Below are positions 42,453 to 54,603 of a DNA stretch of 64,000 nt, piece after piece. The notes under the pieces are model-generated. The model did not search any database. It saw nothing but the letters and a program-made list of their open reading frames with translations, and was not told the DNA's origin. Both the position numbers and the translations under genes were made by a program. Position 1 is the first letter of the stretch, and the number at the start of each line of letters is the position of its first letter. Source of the DNA: Carposina sasakii (Eukaryota; Arthropoda; Insecta; Lepidoptera; Carposinidae); assembly GCA_014607495.2 (NCBI GenBank), contig CP053156.1:2728001-2792000 (forward strand), written 5' to 3'.

Positions 42453-42805
42453 CTTGGAACTCTAATTCGATTTTCTCAAAAAGTATCAGACTTACAGTTA
42501 TCAAACTTATGCCTACAGAAAAGGGAAAAGTGTCAAAAATACACGCGTGTAAGCTAACGATGCACAGAAACTAAAGAAATGATAAGAAATATCCAACTAC
42601 CGTCACTGTAAAAGACAAAAACGCTAAGCGGGAACTCAAGTCAAAACAGACCAAAATTGTTAGCATTGTGTTTGTTGCTTAATTACGTGAGTTAACGATA
42701 CTTTTAATTAAACTTCAATTAATTTTGTTTGTCAATTAAATGCACTTTCTGTAGGTATAAGTTTGATACTTTTTGAGAAAATCGAATTAGAGTTCCAAGG
42801 TGACG
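42453..42805. mobile_element. Foldback element
   Basis: CTTGGAACTCTAATTCGATT ... AAAAAGTATCA and the complement at 42750-42800 (TGATACTTTTTGAGAAAATC ... GAGTTCCAAG) form arms of about 55 bp. The left arm has about 20 extra bases (GACTTACAGTTATCAAACTT). Confidence 0.7.
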
Positions 42806-42809
42806 GGTA

Positions 42810-43145
42810 GCTCGGTTTATTTGCTGTCTACTACTAATACTACACTGTATTTAGGTAGTAATAGTAGAATGATTTAATAATGGTACCTAATCTATCACTA
42901 TATTTTATTATTATTAGGTATTTATAAAATCAGGAGACCAACTGTGACATTAAAAAAATTATACGAAACTATAACGAAACTCTTAAGTAAGTAGTTATTT
43001 CATCAATATTTTATTTAATAAATAAGGTCAAAACTATCGGAAAAAATTGTACCACGCAAATCAACGTTTTGAGAAACCATACCCACGCAATGTGGTTCTT
43101 ACCTTTATATTTCGGAAACTCGGAGCACGACTAGTAGACATGAAT
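42810..43145. other. Unassigned stretch
   Basis: Nothing recognised. Confidence 0.3.
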
Positions 43146-43149
43146 AACT

Positions 43150-43935
43150 CCGGACACAACTATATCCTCGGATATATATCCAGAGGTGGATATGAATCAA
43201 CTCCTTCACTTTAAAAAAAGTTGCCATATCCTATATCCGACCCACTCCGACCTACCGAATAATGCCGAAGATAAGAATAAGTGAGCGAGACGGAATGCGA
43301 ACGCGCCGGAACGCGCGGTACTATCGCAGTAGACGCATGAGCGCGAATGTAACGACATTACACGAGTATATACGAATACTCACGAGCGACAGGCATGCCG
43401 TTTAGTATAAATATTTGTTTTCGTAATTATAATTTTCAAAATTTCTATTCATTCCGTTTTATATTTGATCTTAAGTATTTTGTTTTTAATGTAAATAAAA
43501 GCTGTTTGGATTTGGAATTATTTTTAGGACAATAGTTTTAGTTTTACTGTGATTTTTAAATACGCCTATCAAATATTCTAATTATTATTTGGATAGATCA
43601 TCCCAATCATATCTCGGTTCGCTTAATCTCTTCATTCCCGGATATGTACGCGGAGTTGGATCTGTTAAAAGGACACACAACAACCTAACCAAACCAATCC
43701 CAGTCATATCTCGCTTCACTTAAATCTCTTCGTTCCCGGATATGTACGCGGAGTTGGATCTGTTAAAAGGACACACAACAACCTAACCAAACCAATCCCA
43801 GTCATATCTCGCGTCACTTAAATCTCTTCGTTCCCGGATATGCACGCGGAGTTGGATATGTTAAAAGGATATATATCCTTAGTCGGAGTGATATACTACA
43901 TGTTCAATCCTTTCCCGGATATGATTAGCCCATGC
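43150..43935. repeat. Inverted-repeat unit enclosing a 98-bp tandem array
   Basis: GGATATATATCC occurs near 43168 and 43868 with ATATGAATCAACTCC and its complement on the inner sides. Between them, three units of 98 bp (43595-43860) repeat TTCCCGGATATGTACGCGGA and GTTGGATCTGTTAAAAGG. A CpG-rich patch lies at 43280-43400. Confidence 0.65.
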
Positions 43936-43939
43936 CTAA

Positions 43940-44545
43940 GGACTAGTTTTAACTTGAATTAGGATGACCGTAACATAGGACGCGAAATTAGGGATGTGCT
44001 AGTGAATTTACGCAAATCAGTGCCTACCTCGAGACAGTTAATTTTAATTTTTTTTTTAGCTAATGTAATGCTTTTGAACTTTGTTCTTATTTTTCATAGC
44101 ATTGTCAACTTCTCAGGATTTAGTGTATTTTTTTTTGTAAGCATATGGCGTTTACTTTTCGAAATATAATTTAATAAATAACCAGATTGGGGTTTGGGAC
44201 ACTCCACGAAAATCAAAGAAAGGGGGCGTTTTATTTTTTTATTATTATATTGAATGTACAGATAATTGAAAAATTATCAATGACCCAGTTAAAAGAGGAT
44301 TAAAGGTCAGCACAGAAAAAATATTGCTTGCTGGCTTTTCGATTTCCATTGTTTCTCAGCGAAGCCACTTGAAAAACGAGTCCCGAAGAATGACCCATAA
44401 AAAGGAGGAATTTTCTCTAGGTATATAAAATTAACACAATATATTACCTATGTACTTTATACTTCATAGTGTCAATATTTAATTAAGATTTAATTTTCTT
44501 TTATTTTCTAGTGGCATAAATATATAATATATACATATATAATAT
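43940..44545. other. Unassigned stretch
   Basis: Nothing recognised. Confidence 0.3.
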
Positions 44546-44547
44546 AT

Positions 44548-44720
44548 ATTCATGCCCAATATCCCCCAAAGAGGTTGGGCAGAAGTGTGCAAATCACACA
44601 CAGTAACATGAATTCTCGCGTATAATGCCACTTATCAGGGCAGGTTCAGGACCCTACGCGACATAGCCTCAAAAACCACTGAGCCGAACCGCACGAGAGG
44701 CCTGCCATGTCCACGCACGC
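44548..44720 (+). repeat. Dispersed repeat (LINE/SINE 3'-like)
   Basis: CATGCCCAATATCCCCCAAA ... GGTTGGGCAGAAGTGTGC resembles the block at 32940-32970 (CACGCCCATTATCCCC ... TTGGGCGGAAGTGGG). Confidence 0.4.
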
Positions 44721-44724
44721 ACTA

Positions 44725-46710
44725 TATCAGTGATATTTCCTTATTTCAGAGGGTATCCATCCGGAATTATCATAGAAAGAAGAAGCATTAGGTACGTCTC
44801 ACCATTACGTCACGATGACGAATCTTTTAGTGAATGAGGCAGGCTTCATCTGCCCACCAACCCAAAGACATTGCTCGGCGCCATAGTTACCTCGATATTT
44901 CTTATATGGCTGTTGCACAGAGAAACAAATTAAAGTTTCTGTATTATCGTACAGAGGTAATCTATAAATTATTGCTGCATTGTTAACTAGAAAATTCACT
45001 ACGTCATCGTGACGTTGTACTTATGCTTATTAGTACGACGAGTAAGACGTTCTGAACGTTCACGCTGTAGATACGGCGCACGCTGGTAAAACGCAGCGAG
45101 CACGCTGCGTTGTCGCAACGGGCACGCGGCGAACGCGTCGGGGTCCAATTCACATTAAGTGAAAATGAATAATTTTTTATTTATCTTAGAATAAGTTTAA
45201 TACTTAGGTACTTGGTGGTGGAAATGAACAAAGACTCAATTATGGTCACGTCAATCAATATCAGTCTATGTTAATTGCTGCTAAATTGACGCATTTCATT
45301 AACAAGATTTAAGTTTTATTAGAATTGATTACTATAAACGTCTTGAGAATACTCGACAATAAACTGGGACGGATTTTGGAATAAATTATATCTAATTAAT
45401 TGAAAATAATATACCTACCTACATACAAACGTAGTGACGTCTGTCCCTTTGAGATTTAAGTTTTAGTTGCCTGATTGGCTTATCCCTTCAAATTTTTTCC
45501 TGGTTGTGATAATAATTACCCGTCAGCTGTAATTTATATCAACAAAGGAAATGGATTAAGGCGAGCTTATCTTTTGTGGAAAATAAAGTCACGGAAATAG
45601 CCCAAGCGATTAGATAGTCTAATGGTTCCTTAGCTACCGTCTACCTACACAGTAGGTAAAGTATAGGCATATACATGAATATATAAAGAATAACGGACAG
45701 AGTTTTGTGACTACACAGAGTGAAGCATTCATAGTAAGCTTGGCAACGATATTCAATGGAGTAGGGATGTGTATTGACGCGTTATCCACCCACACATACA
45801 TACCATAGTAAGCTCGGCACCTACTGGAAAATACGCACACATGCCCAACACGCCGCCATTTCGGTGCTTCAATCAGTGTGCAGTGACAGCATTACATCCA
45901 TTGTTCTTTATATGTTCATGGGTATAATACTCGTATATACAAAAATTAAGTAAAAATATACATATTAAGGACTTGCAACATTCTAATAATGGCGACAGGT
46001 CATCCTAAATATTTATATTTTATGCTTCTACGTAAATATTAATATTTATTTGTATTGATTTAAAAGTATTCACCTTGGGTTGAGATCAAATGTCTAAATG
46101 AAAAAGACAGAAAAATAACAGGAAAAAAAACCGATTATAATTTTTGGCAACTCTTTCACGTTTAAGAAATCTTCGCGGTTTTTGTAAAAAATAATTACAA
46201 AACATGCAAATGTAGACCTGTGGTTGGTTCGTACTACGCTAGCATCGGCGATTGCTGGTCTACATTGACTAACACATTTTTATCTTTATTCTCGCATAGA
46301 ATCGATAAGCTATAGATTTTATATAAAACTTTTTAGTAAATCATTCTCAATTTCCGTGGATCTGTTCATTCACAATGAAAAGTTATTAACTGTCTATGAC
46401 TTGTAAGTTTTACCACTATGAATGAGAAAGCTACGTATTGTGAGTAGCTATTAGCAGGTTTTGTGCTAGATTTATTCAGAACTTATTCAGTGGAGATAAT
46501 TAAATTAGACTTGGAATTAAATATAATGTGATTATAATAATAGTGTGTGGCTTTCCTAGCCGTGGATTTGAACCATCGTATCTGAATACCATCGTGGTAT
46601 CATCTAATGATATTATAATAAGATAAAGATAAATTGTGCTGAGGGATTCAGCTTTGTTTACCGAGATTTGGCTAGTGTATAGCTATCGGAATGAAAAAAT
46701 AACGTTGCCA
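44725..46710. other. Unassigned, with short inverted and CpG-rich blocks
   Basis: ACGTCACGATGACG at 44804 and its complement CGTCATCGTGACGT at 45001 bracket about 200 bp. 45030-45150 is rich in CG (GCACGCGGCGAACGCGTCGG). No gene is recognised. Confidence 0.35.
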
Positions 46711-46714
46711 ATAA

Positions 46715-46855
46715 TGTAATTTAAAAGAGATGGTAAAATTCGTCGTCCGAGTTATTTGACCCGATAGCTCAGTTGGTTAGAGTGAAAGCACGGTTTGCGA
46801 GTGGTCGTGGATTCAAATCTCACTCGGGTGAAGAATTTTTTTCATTTTCTTATTA
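46715..46855 (+). mobile_element. tRNA-like SINE copy D (most complete)
   Basis: Head TAATGTAATTTAAAAGAGAT matches copy C. The tRNA-like part at 46759-46829 has complementary acceptor ends ACCCGA/TCGGGT, an A-box TAGCTCAGTTGG, and a T-arm GTGGATTCAAATCTCAC. GAAGAATTTTTTTCATTTTC follows at once. The 71-nt cloverleaf is plausible, but the T-arm carries changes relative to copy C. Confidence 0.75.
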
Positions 46856-46895
46856 ATATTTTATAAAAATAAATTATTAATATTACAAAATATAA

Positions 46896-47191
46896 TCTAA
46901 TATATAAAATTCTCGTGTCACGGTGTTAGAAGTTAAACTCCTCCGAAACGGCTCGACCGATTTTCGTAAATCTTAGCATGCATATCGGTTAGGGTGGAGA
47001 ATCGGACAACATCTATTTTTCATCCCCCTAAATGTTAAGGGTGGTGCACCCCTAATTTTTTTTTTTTGACAAAATTTTTTGTTTTTATTTTTTTATGATA
47101 CAGCATACAAAAATACATACAACCATGAATTTTCACCCCTCTAGGATCAACCCCTTTTACATGGCAAAACAACGTTTGCCGCGTCAGCTAG
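46896..47191 (+). mobile_element. Intact non-autonomous Helitron
   Basis: Starts TCTAATATATAAAATTCTCG after A (46895). It ends with hairpin GGCAAAACAACGTTTGCC, a short spacer GCGTCAG and CTAG before T (47192). All Helitron end rules are met. 296 bp, non-coding. Confidence 0.9.
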
Positions 47192-47284
47192 TAATATTAT
47201 AAATTAATAATAATATTAACTAGGTATGAAAGCTGTCGTAATCTAAGAGTCAAAATGAAATCAAGGGCGCTCTCTCAGGCATTG

Positions 47285-47460
47285 AGAATGAAATGAAATG
47301 AAATGAAATGAAATATTGTTTATTTGTCTGATTTCCGGTATGTAGATAATACAATGATATTATACAATGTCAATGTATGGTGTCTTAAATATTGGTAATA
47401 TCCGCGAAAATCTGCCTATTTAGGCGTACAAATATTTTTATCAGAAATAGTAATTAAATA
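47285..47460. repeat. AATGA microsatellite and adjoining LINE-tail-like sequence
   Basis: GAATGAAATGAAATGAAATG at 47285-47312 is followed by TATTGTTTATTTGTCTG, probably the inverted tail of a short retroposon. Confidence 0.6.
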
Positions 47461-47573
47461 ATTAAACGTGCCCTGTAGACAAATTCTATATAAGCATGCA
47501 GATTTCAGTACCTATTACAAGTCAGACTCAATAATATTATTCATTGCAGGTGTCATACATATACAGGATGATT

Positions 47574-47945
47574 TTTGGTCGTCAACGTTCCCGAAAACTA
47601 CGGAATCTCCTCATCATCACGATCAGTTTTCTCCATGGAAGCATACCTGGGAAGTGTCTGGTTTCCAAAATATTAGGGTCCAAAGTTGAGTAAATAGACT
47701 GCGTTTTTCTGCATAAATGCACATAGACGCGCGAAGCAAGATTTTTTCACGAGAAATAATTAATATCTGTCTATAAAAAAACTAACATAAACACTAGACA
47801 CTATAAATTTCGCCAGATCAAGTAATAAAAAAAAATATTGAAAAAAAAATTTTTTTTTCCCAGCATTTTTTTTGGTATAAACTTACTTTATTTGATGTAT
47901 AGAGCACGTACCCTTTGTTAAAGGTGGCCACAAAAAAACATCCTG
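47574..47945. mobile_element. TA-flanked MITE
   Basis: CAGGATGATTTTTGGTCGTC to CATCCTG with TA on both sides. Opposite orientation to 17277-17660. No internal insertion, so this is a good reference copy of 372 bp. Confidence 0.8.
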
Positions 47946-47954
47946 TATAAGTAA

Positions 47955-48870
47955 TAAAAAAAAAATAAAAAAATTAAATTAGATTAGATTAGAAAGTACC
48001 CAAATACTCATCAACAGAATAGTAACATTTATCCAGTAACAAATTGTGGATTTTGCGTTTAAAATTATCAAGAGACAGATCGCGTATTTCATAAGGTAAT
48101 TTGTTAAATATCCGAATCGACATGTAAAAGCAATTCTTCCGTACCATTGCTAATCTGCAGATTGGAACCTTCAATTTACTATTTAACTTAGCCCTAAATT
48201 GGGGTGTATTGGCATCTTTTCGCGTCAGATAAAATTCAGGGTGCTGCTTAGCAAAAATTGCCATTTGTTTAATATATAGGCAAGGGAGTGGGAGAATTCT
48301 AAATCTCTTAAATAGAGGGCGACAGGAGTCAAGAAAGTGAGCCCCGTATATTGCCCTTATACATTTTTTTTGTACTCTAAATGCCCTAAGCACATCAGAA
48401 GAATTGCCCCATAGCAGTAGACCAAACTGCAGTACTGACGCAACGTATCCGTGGTAAGCGCACAAAGCAACATCTATTGAAGCCACCTCACGGAGGCGGC
48501 GTAATGCGTATACAAATCTGTGGAGTCTCGAACATACGTTTTCCACGTGTAATCTCCAGTCACAGTGCTGGTCGACTATAATCCCTAAAAACTTTGTATA
48601 TTGGACCATCTCAATACTTTTACCACAATATTGTATGTTTAACGGCGTTGGTATCGCTTGACGGGTTCTGAAGTATGTCATTTTGGTCTTCTCAATATTT
48701 ACTTTGAGATTATTCTCATTTAGCCAAGCTATTACTTTCTCGACAGTCAGGTTAATTTCATTTTCTATCTCTGATTTGTTATCACAGTTAATCAAAATTG
48801 TTGTATCATCAGCAAATAGTATTGTTTCGTGTAATGTAATGTCAGGGAGATCGTTAATATATAGCCAGCA
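47955..48870 (-). mobile_element. Non-LTR retrotransposon, 5'-truncated in RT
   Basis: Begins in the RT palm just before the catalytic motif and ends in a tail of TAATCTAATCTAATTTAATT-type repeats at about 47990-47955. It lies beside the MITE at 47574. Confidence 0.8.
47989..48864 (-). CDS. LINE reverse transcriptase C-terminal part
   Basis: About 290 open codons with no internal stop. YINDLPDITLHETILFADDT carries the catalytic FADD; NENNLKVNIEKTKMTYF and FLGIIVDQHCDWRLHV are the following RT motifs. Thumb and C-terminal region: YALRRLREVASIDVALCAYH, LLLWGNSSDVLRAFRVQKKC, RAIYGAHFLDSCRPLFK and KLPYEIRDLSLDNFKRKI. This matches jockey-superfamily LINEs. Being open over its whole remaining length suggests a recent insertion. 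It lacks the endonuclease and RT start, so it is not autonomous. Confidence 0.85.
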   Translation of the reverse strand, partial: LYINDLPDITLHETILFADDTTILINCDNKSEIENEINLTVEKVIAWLNENNLKVNIEKTKMTYFRTRQAIPTPLNIQYCGKSIEMVQYTKFLGIIVDQHCDWRLHVENVCSRLHRFVYALRRLREVASIDVALCAYHGYVASVLQFGLLLWGNSSDVLRAFRVQKKCIRAIYGAHFLDSCRPLFKRFRILPLPCLYIKQMAIFAKQHPEFYLTRKDANTPQFRAKLNSKLKVPICRLAMVRKNCFYMSIRIFNKLPYEIRDLSLDNFKRKIHNLLLDKCYYSVDEYLGTF

Positions 48871-48879
48871 ATTCGTCAC

Positions 48880-49345
48880 TGAAACTATGTTTCATTTCGT
48901 CACGTCAAACAATGCGCGTATGGGTGTGAACTATCCTTCGTGATACTTTACTCCTGTATATCCCATTTTGGGAGCCGTTTGTTCTATACGCACTAGTATC
49001 CATGTATGTAGGAAAATTACCAAGTGGTGGAATTACCAATGTGAATGGAAATATGCTTCTATGTGTAAAACTACATGTTCTCCGATTATCGTTTTAATAG
49101 TATGTTGATGTAGAGCTTAACTGTATGGAAGCGAGTCTCGCCAAGTATATTGTATATGCCTACCTCTTGTCTTGTTTACTCATCGTTAATTGCTTTTCAA
49201 AGTTACACGATCTTCGTATATAATTTGCTTTCATTGACGGCCAATTTCAATACTAGAGATCATAAAGAATCTCGGTTTTGTTTAATTCCAATTTTGAAAT
49301 TTTTTATGAAAACAATGGAACATTTAATCTGAAATAGGCATAAAA
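48880..49345. other. Unassigned stretch
   Basis: Nothing recognised. Confidence 0.3.
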
Positions 49346-49349
49346 TTCT

Positions 49350-49610
49350 TCAGCCTATTGCAGTCCACTGCTGGACGTAGGCCTCCCCCAGGGCACGCCA
49401 CAAGGCTACTGCCACAGGGGGATTTTGCCCATAGTCACCACGCTGGGCAGGCGGGTTTGTGATCGCAGTGTGAATTTCGGACTATGTTGTCAGTACGGGA
49501 GGCGCTGCTGCCCACCTCCCGGGAACCCTTAATCGCCTCGTACGATACCCACGGGCAGGCAGGGGTGGTACAAACTCTACTCTGCCGGCACCACGCGGCT
49601 ATTCGGCGGA
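49350..49610 (-). mobile_element. RTE-type LINE 3' end
   Basis: On the minus strand: GCCGCGTGGTGCCGGCAGAG ... CCGTGGGTATCGTACGAGG ... GGGGGAGGCCTACGTCCAGC. The same non-coding block is at 11230-11483 and 55810-56065. Confidence 0.75.
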
Positions 49611-49614
49611 AATT

Positions 49615-50140
49615 GGCTGTTATTGATAGAAATTATTACCAAAATTAATCTTCCATAAATTTTCTCATTAATCTTCCCCATCAATAACCGGCATCATAGT
49701 ATGCACTAAATAAACATAATCTACGAACTAACAGATTTTCATTTACCTATTATTTACATACAATTAGTTGTTAGCCGTAAATTCAGGAATTCTAAAATAT
49801 TAATAATTCAGCTGATTGATGCAGATAACTCTTCTCGTCAAGCTTCGCATCAGAACAAGATTTAATACCTACCTTTGATAAAAATGTAACCACCTAATGT
49901 TATTTTGCTACATAAGACATCATCTTCGTGGACGAGAATATTCATCTGAATTAATTTATAACGATTTAAACCAAACACTATAACTAGCATGTACCTATAA
50001 TTTATTAGTTACAACAGCATTCCGTTTATTTAGTTTAAAAAAATGCATTCGTGCTATTTATTTCACACAAATTCATTTTATTGTAGCACCTGAATAATTT
50101 TATATAAATTATGGTAGTACAGAATGTATCTGCCGATATG
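49615..50140. other. Unassigned stretch
   Basis: Nothing recognised. Confidence 0.3.
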
Positions 50141-50145
50141 CTATC

Positions 50146-50300
50146 TAAAGCCTCGAGCACACCGGAAGCGCACACGCAAGCGTAGACGTGCACGTACCAC
50201 AAGTTACTGTATAAGACAGGACACACCGCTTGCCGTCACACTTACGTCTATACCTACGCATATCACAGACGCATATGCATCCGGTGTGCTCGGGGCTTTA
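50146..50300. mobile_element. 155-bp MITE with 21-bp inverted ends
   Basis: TAAAGCCTCGAGCACACCGG at the left and CCGGTGTGCTCGGGGCTTTA at the right. The interior repeats ACACGCAAGCG/CACACCGCTTG-like words and is GC-rich compared with its surroundings. Confidence 0.8.
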
Positions 50301-50304
50301 ACGA

Positions 50305-51375
50305 TTTTCTGATAGACATATAACTGTGAAGGTCAGTCAACTCGACCCAATTAATCTCACGGTGCGAAATAAAAGGAACTAAAAACATATTTTATTAGTC
50401 TCCTAAGCCTAACCGCCGCACGAGCATATTTGAATCTGACAACTCTAGATCTACTGAAGCAGTTAATTTTATTTACTCTTATTTTACTATACCTACTGCT
50501 ACTTAGGTATCTACTTTAAATTTAGGTGTGCTAGATTATAATCAGGTACATCGCCTCGATGTCGTCTGTCCATTACCTATGTACCAAAATGAGATCGAAA
50601 ATAGGAATTTCTTTAGTAGGAATAATATACTTAAATGTATGTTTTATGCTACATAATGAAACTGGTTTGCAAACAAGATGGGACCCAAGTAGGTATTATG
50701 TATATTACAGAATGCTGCGGATGCGGTTGACTCAACAACGCCGAAACGGTTGGACCAAATTTCTATTTAATTTGCATAAAGGTTGGAAATAGCACTTTTT
50801 ACCTGGGACTTGGGACACAGATAATAATACGGGGTTTTTATAGGGGGGAAAAGCATGTGGCTTATTTTATGTTTACTTACCCGGTTAATATGAGACCTTT
50901 GATGGAATAATTAACATTGGATTTATATATTTCACTCTTAATTATTCGCAAAAGAAATAAAAATTATTATCTAATCAAAAATAAATCTAATAGCGAACAA
51001 CTAAATCCAGACCAGACCTACTGAATATACCTTCATATAAAATTTCATAAAAATCGGTCAAGCCGTTTCTGAAAAGTTTGGTAGCACTACGGTAAATACG
51101 AAAAACGTTTATACCTACTAAATTTGCACCCCTCTTTTACACTCTAAAGGGATGATTTTCGAAAAACACACGTACACACGTTTTCATGACATTCAATGAA
51201 AAACCTTCATACTGAATTTCATTCGAATAACTTCAAAAACGGCAGAGTTACCTAAATAAGATCTCCTTCAAGCTATTTTATTTAAAAGTTACGTAAAGGA
51301 AAGTTTTGCGCTAAACACACAAGAACATAAACTGCTTTATTAGTTGTAGTCAAGATCTTATTTCATCTAAAGTCT
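50305..51375. other. Degenerate repeat sequence, no gene
   Basis: CCGAAACGGTTGGACC (50740), AAAATCGGTCAAGCCGTTTC (51050) and ACTTCAAAAACGGCAGAG (51230) resemble Helitron-derived interior words, without intact ends. Confidence 0.35.
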
Positions 51376-53395
51376 ATGCTTAGTAGTACTCGTATGGGGT
51401 GTAGGAAATGCAATCTGCGAGATTATAGCCATGACGAGATCTCATGAGATTATGAAAATCTGTCTCAAGAGATCTGGATACTGATGATAACTCACGAGAT
51501 TTTGTTTGTTTGTTAGTTAAGATGTAGAGAGGAATTTCACAAACTGCGTAATAAAAAATGGGCACCCGTTTTTTAACAACTTTACCTAAAACAAACACCC
51601 ATGGGCTCAAACACGTATCAAATAACCTGTCATCATGTTGCTGCTGAAAATTACCCCTCAACCCTTTGTGACGCACTTGGCGCTATTTAGCTCAAAACAA
51701 GTGTTGTGTTTAGAATTAAAAAAGATTGATTGCCGTTGTTGTGTAAAAATGACAAGAATTTTCTACTGTTGGCGGCGATGTAAAGAAAACTTTGAGATAC
51801 GGAACAGCCGAAGATTCTCAATGTATGTCAACCGGAATATTCTGTCGGAATTCTGAAATATTAGGTATTCGGGCTTTAGAGGAGATCAGCTCTGCAATAT
51901 AAAGTAAACCAATTAATAGAATGTACAACGAGCAATGTATATGAAAGGAGGAACTGTTACCCGGTAGTAGGTTCATTTAACTTTCCATGCGAAATAAATA
52001 GGAATAGAATTTATGTTTATCGTTCAGTGCCTATTGTATATCTGTTTTTTTTTTTTGTTCATTAAATTTGATACAATGCAGTTTATTGTGACTATTATGT
52101 ATTAAAAACCTTTAAGGTTTATGCAATACATAACGAGTCACGCCTTCACGCAGCCAAAACATTTAAAGCATTAACTGCTTACTGCTTATCTAATTAATTA
52201 GTAATTTATCACTGGAATAATTGAATATGTATTGAACTGAATAACAATAGAAATAAAAGATATTCATGGAATTTATACCTTTCATTACAAATACCCTACA
52301 TGTTGACCCACGCCTATATTCATAGGTAAGTATGGATGATTTTTATGTTTTGCCGCTTGCGTTACTGAGCCAATCTCTGTTCCATCTCAGACTCGGAAAT
52401 AACTGCTGCCGCCGGTGACGGATATTAAACTATTGATAATACTCTAAAGGGGTGAAATTGGTATCCACTATCCACAAGTTTACAAGTTTTCCTATGATAA
52501 GTACCTCCTTGTTGTTAGATATTGTAAGATACCTTTATATATTCCACTCCTACCGCGGGGATTCAGAAAAGACTGAGCATCGTAATTTTCGGGGTAGACG
52601 TAATAAAACTAGCAAATATATCTATGATTAATATTTGGAATCTCCCTCTGCGTCTTCTCTTCTTCTTCCTGCCTAAGGCTAGATTTTTTTTCTAGCCAAC
52701 CAGTTAAAATTAAGTGATTAGCAAAAAATGAGGAAATCACACGTGCATAACCAAATCATAAAAACACAATGTAAACCATATAACTAAATAAATACATATT
52801 TTATAAAATAAAATAGAAGGTAGGATTACTCAGCATCAATGAATGCCAATAGATTTATTTATTTATTAAGATTAGGCGCACCAACATCACATACATACGT
52901 CATATGCAAACATAGCATCCAAAAAAGCCGTGGCCGGGTCGTGGCCGTGTCGTCTTGTGAAAACACGCCCATTGGTCGTAGCATCACGTGTTATGTGGTA
53001 TTCGTAGCATCAAATATCCAACGGGCTGGCGTGTATTTGGAAACTACGCGGCCATCCTCTTAATTTCGCCAAGCGAGACCTAAGCTGTTGTTACAATACA
53101 CACAATTCATCAATTAAAATATTATGGTTGAATTTCCTAGTGTAATTTAATTAGTGTTGAAGATAAAATACACATGTGCCCACGAAAAACGAAACATTTC
53201 ATTTTATGTATTTATTTTGCTGTTATTTTATAATTGGGATCAGTTTTTCATGTTACATAACTGTAGGTACCTATCTTAATTTTTCAAACTAACAGACACA
53301 CTCCCAGGTACGAGTTATAATTACGCTTATGCTATGATAGGATCAGTGGGTAGACTCCTTTGAGCATAGGAACCTATGCGTCTGCTTTCATAAAT
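51376..53395. other. Unassigned stretch
   Basis: Frames at 51380-51676, 51635-51856 and 52839-53063 are short and unrecognised. 52920-53000 is CpG-rich. No repeat is assigned. Confidence 0.3.
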
Positions 53396-53398
53396 ATA

Positions 53399-53790
53399 CA
53401 GGGTGTAAAAAGACAACAATGTTTTTTTAATACCTCGTATTCTTTGTAAGGTTACGATCATTTTATTCTATGGAACCAACCCTGGGAAACGACAAAAAAA
53501 ATATGTAAAAATACTGTCATTTTATTGTAAGCAATGTATTCGTTTGATGCGTAAAGTACCTACAAAACTAACATTATAACATTTTGACATAGTATCTTTG
53601 AAAAAAAAAATGTTTGTTAACCGATTTCAGATTGATTAATGTAAAAAAAAATGATAATATTAATGTAACTTTGGACCTCAATATCTTGGAAACCCGAGGT
53701 TTCCCAGGAGTGCTTCCATAGAAAAAAATGATCGTGATGTTACAAAGAATACGAGGTATTAAAAGAACAAAGTTGTCTTTTTAAACCCAG
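53399..53790. mobile_element. TA-flanked MITE (CAGGGTGTAAAAAGACAAC)
   Basis: The left arm CAGGGTGTAAAAAGACAAC matches the complement of the right end (GTTGTCTTTTTAAACCCAG). TA flanks. It shares GATCGTGATG-like words with the 17277 family but is a separate subfamily. Confidence 0.75.
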
Positions 53791-53984
53791 TATGTACATA
53801 TATACCTATAATAATAATGAATGTATCATCAATCATCAAAGTAGTCTGACCTAAGACGCGATAGTAGAACTTGTGGTTCGATATCTATAATATACGACCA
53901 CTATAATATATAATACATGGTATCAGCATTGTAGGTACTTGTGTTATTTAAAAACTGAATTTAATACACATTTAAGTAAATAAT

Positions 53985-54200
53985 TCTTCTATACTGCTCT
54001 GGGAGTGAAAAAAAAACGTATAATACTACAGCTGCTTCTCTTCCCGGGCATACAGTCAGTAGAGGGACAAGAGGGTCTTGGTGTTTTGTAGGCGATGGGC
54101 TGACCACCTGTCACAATTGGTCAAAAGTGGCATCATGTGGTTCTATCAGCCCTTGGTGCTCGGCCTACCCCTTAAGGGATAAAGGCGTGATTATATGTAT
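53985..54200 (+). repeat. Dispersed repeat, first of two nearby copies
   Basis: CTTCTATACTGCTCTGGGAG ... TAGGCGATGGGCTGACCACC recurs at 54743-54887. The end (GTGGCATCATGTGGTTCTAT ... AAAGGCGTGATTATATG) matches 16670-16750. Confidence 0.65.
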
Positions 54201-54603
54201 GTATGTTAAGTAAATAATTATATAATTTTAACAATAATTAATTTTAATCAACCACCGGGACCTACACCATCCGCTAACACTCGAATCTGACGACTAACTA
54301 CTTATGTGATCATAAGCAACTAACTCAGTCGCGGTGAGAAACCAGATCCGAGCCCCTTATTATCTACTCTTTATTATCATCTTATTTATGAGGTCGGCGC
54401 AATATGCGTTCCTTCCAAACTCACATTGCTAAATATTTGGCATTTTTTACGGCCGGCTAATTTTAGAAAATTACGTGACAATTTTAGAAAATCACTTCAC
54501 TTTCATGTACGAAATAAATTCAGTGATACAGGCCCGTGACTGGATTCGAACACACGCTTTTCGACATAAAGGCGCACGTCTTGGACTACCACCGCTTTTT
54601 TGC

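Noticed and set aside
42284..42574. 96-codon frame
   Set aside because: Its second half lies in a foldback arm and the first half has no recognisable motif.
51380..51676. 98-codon minus-strand frame
   Set aside because: No motif recognised and no exon-like borders; not enough support for a gene.
52839..53063. 74-codon frame in a CpG-rich patch
   Set aside because: Short, with no recognised similarity; composition alone does not support a gene.
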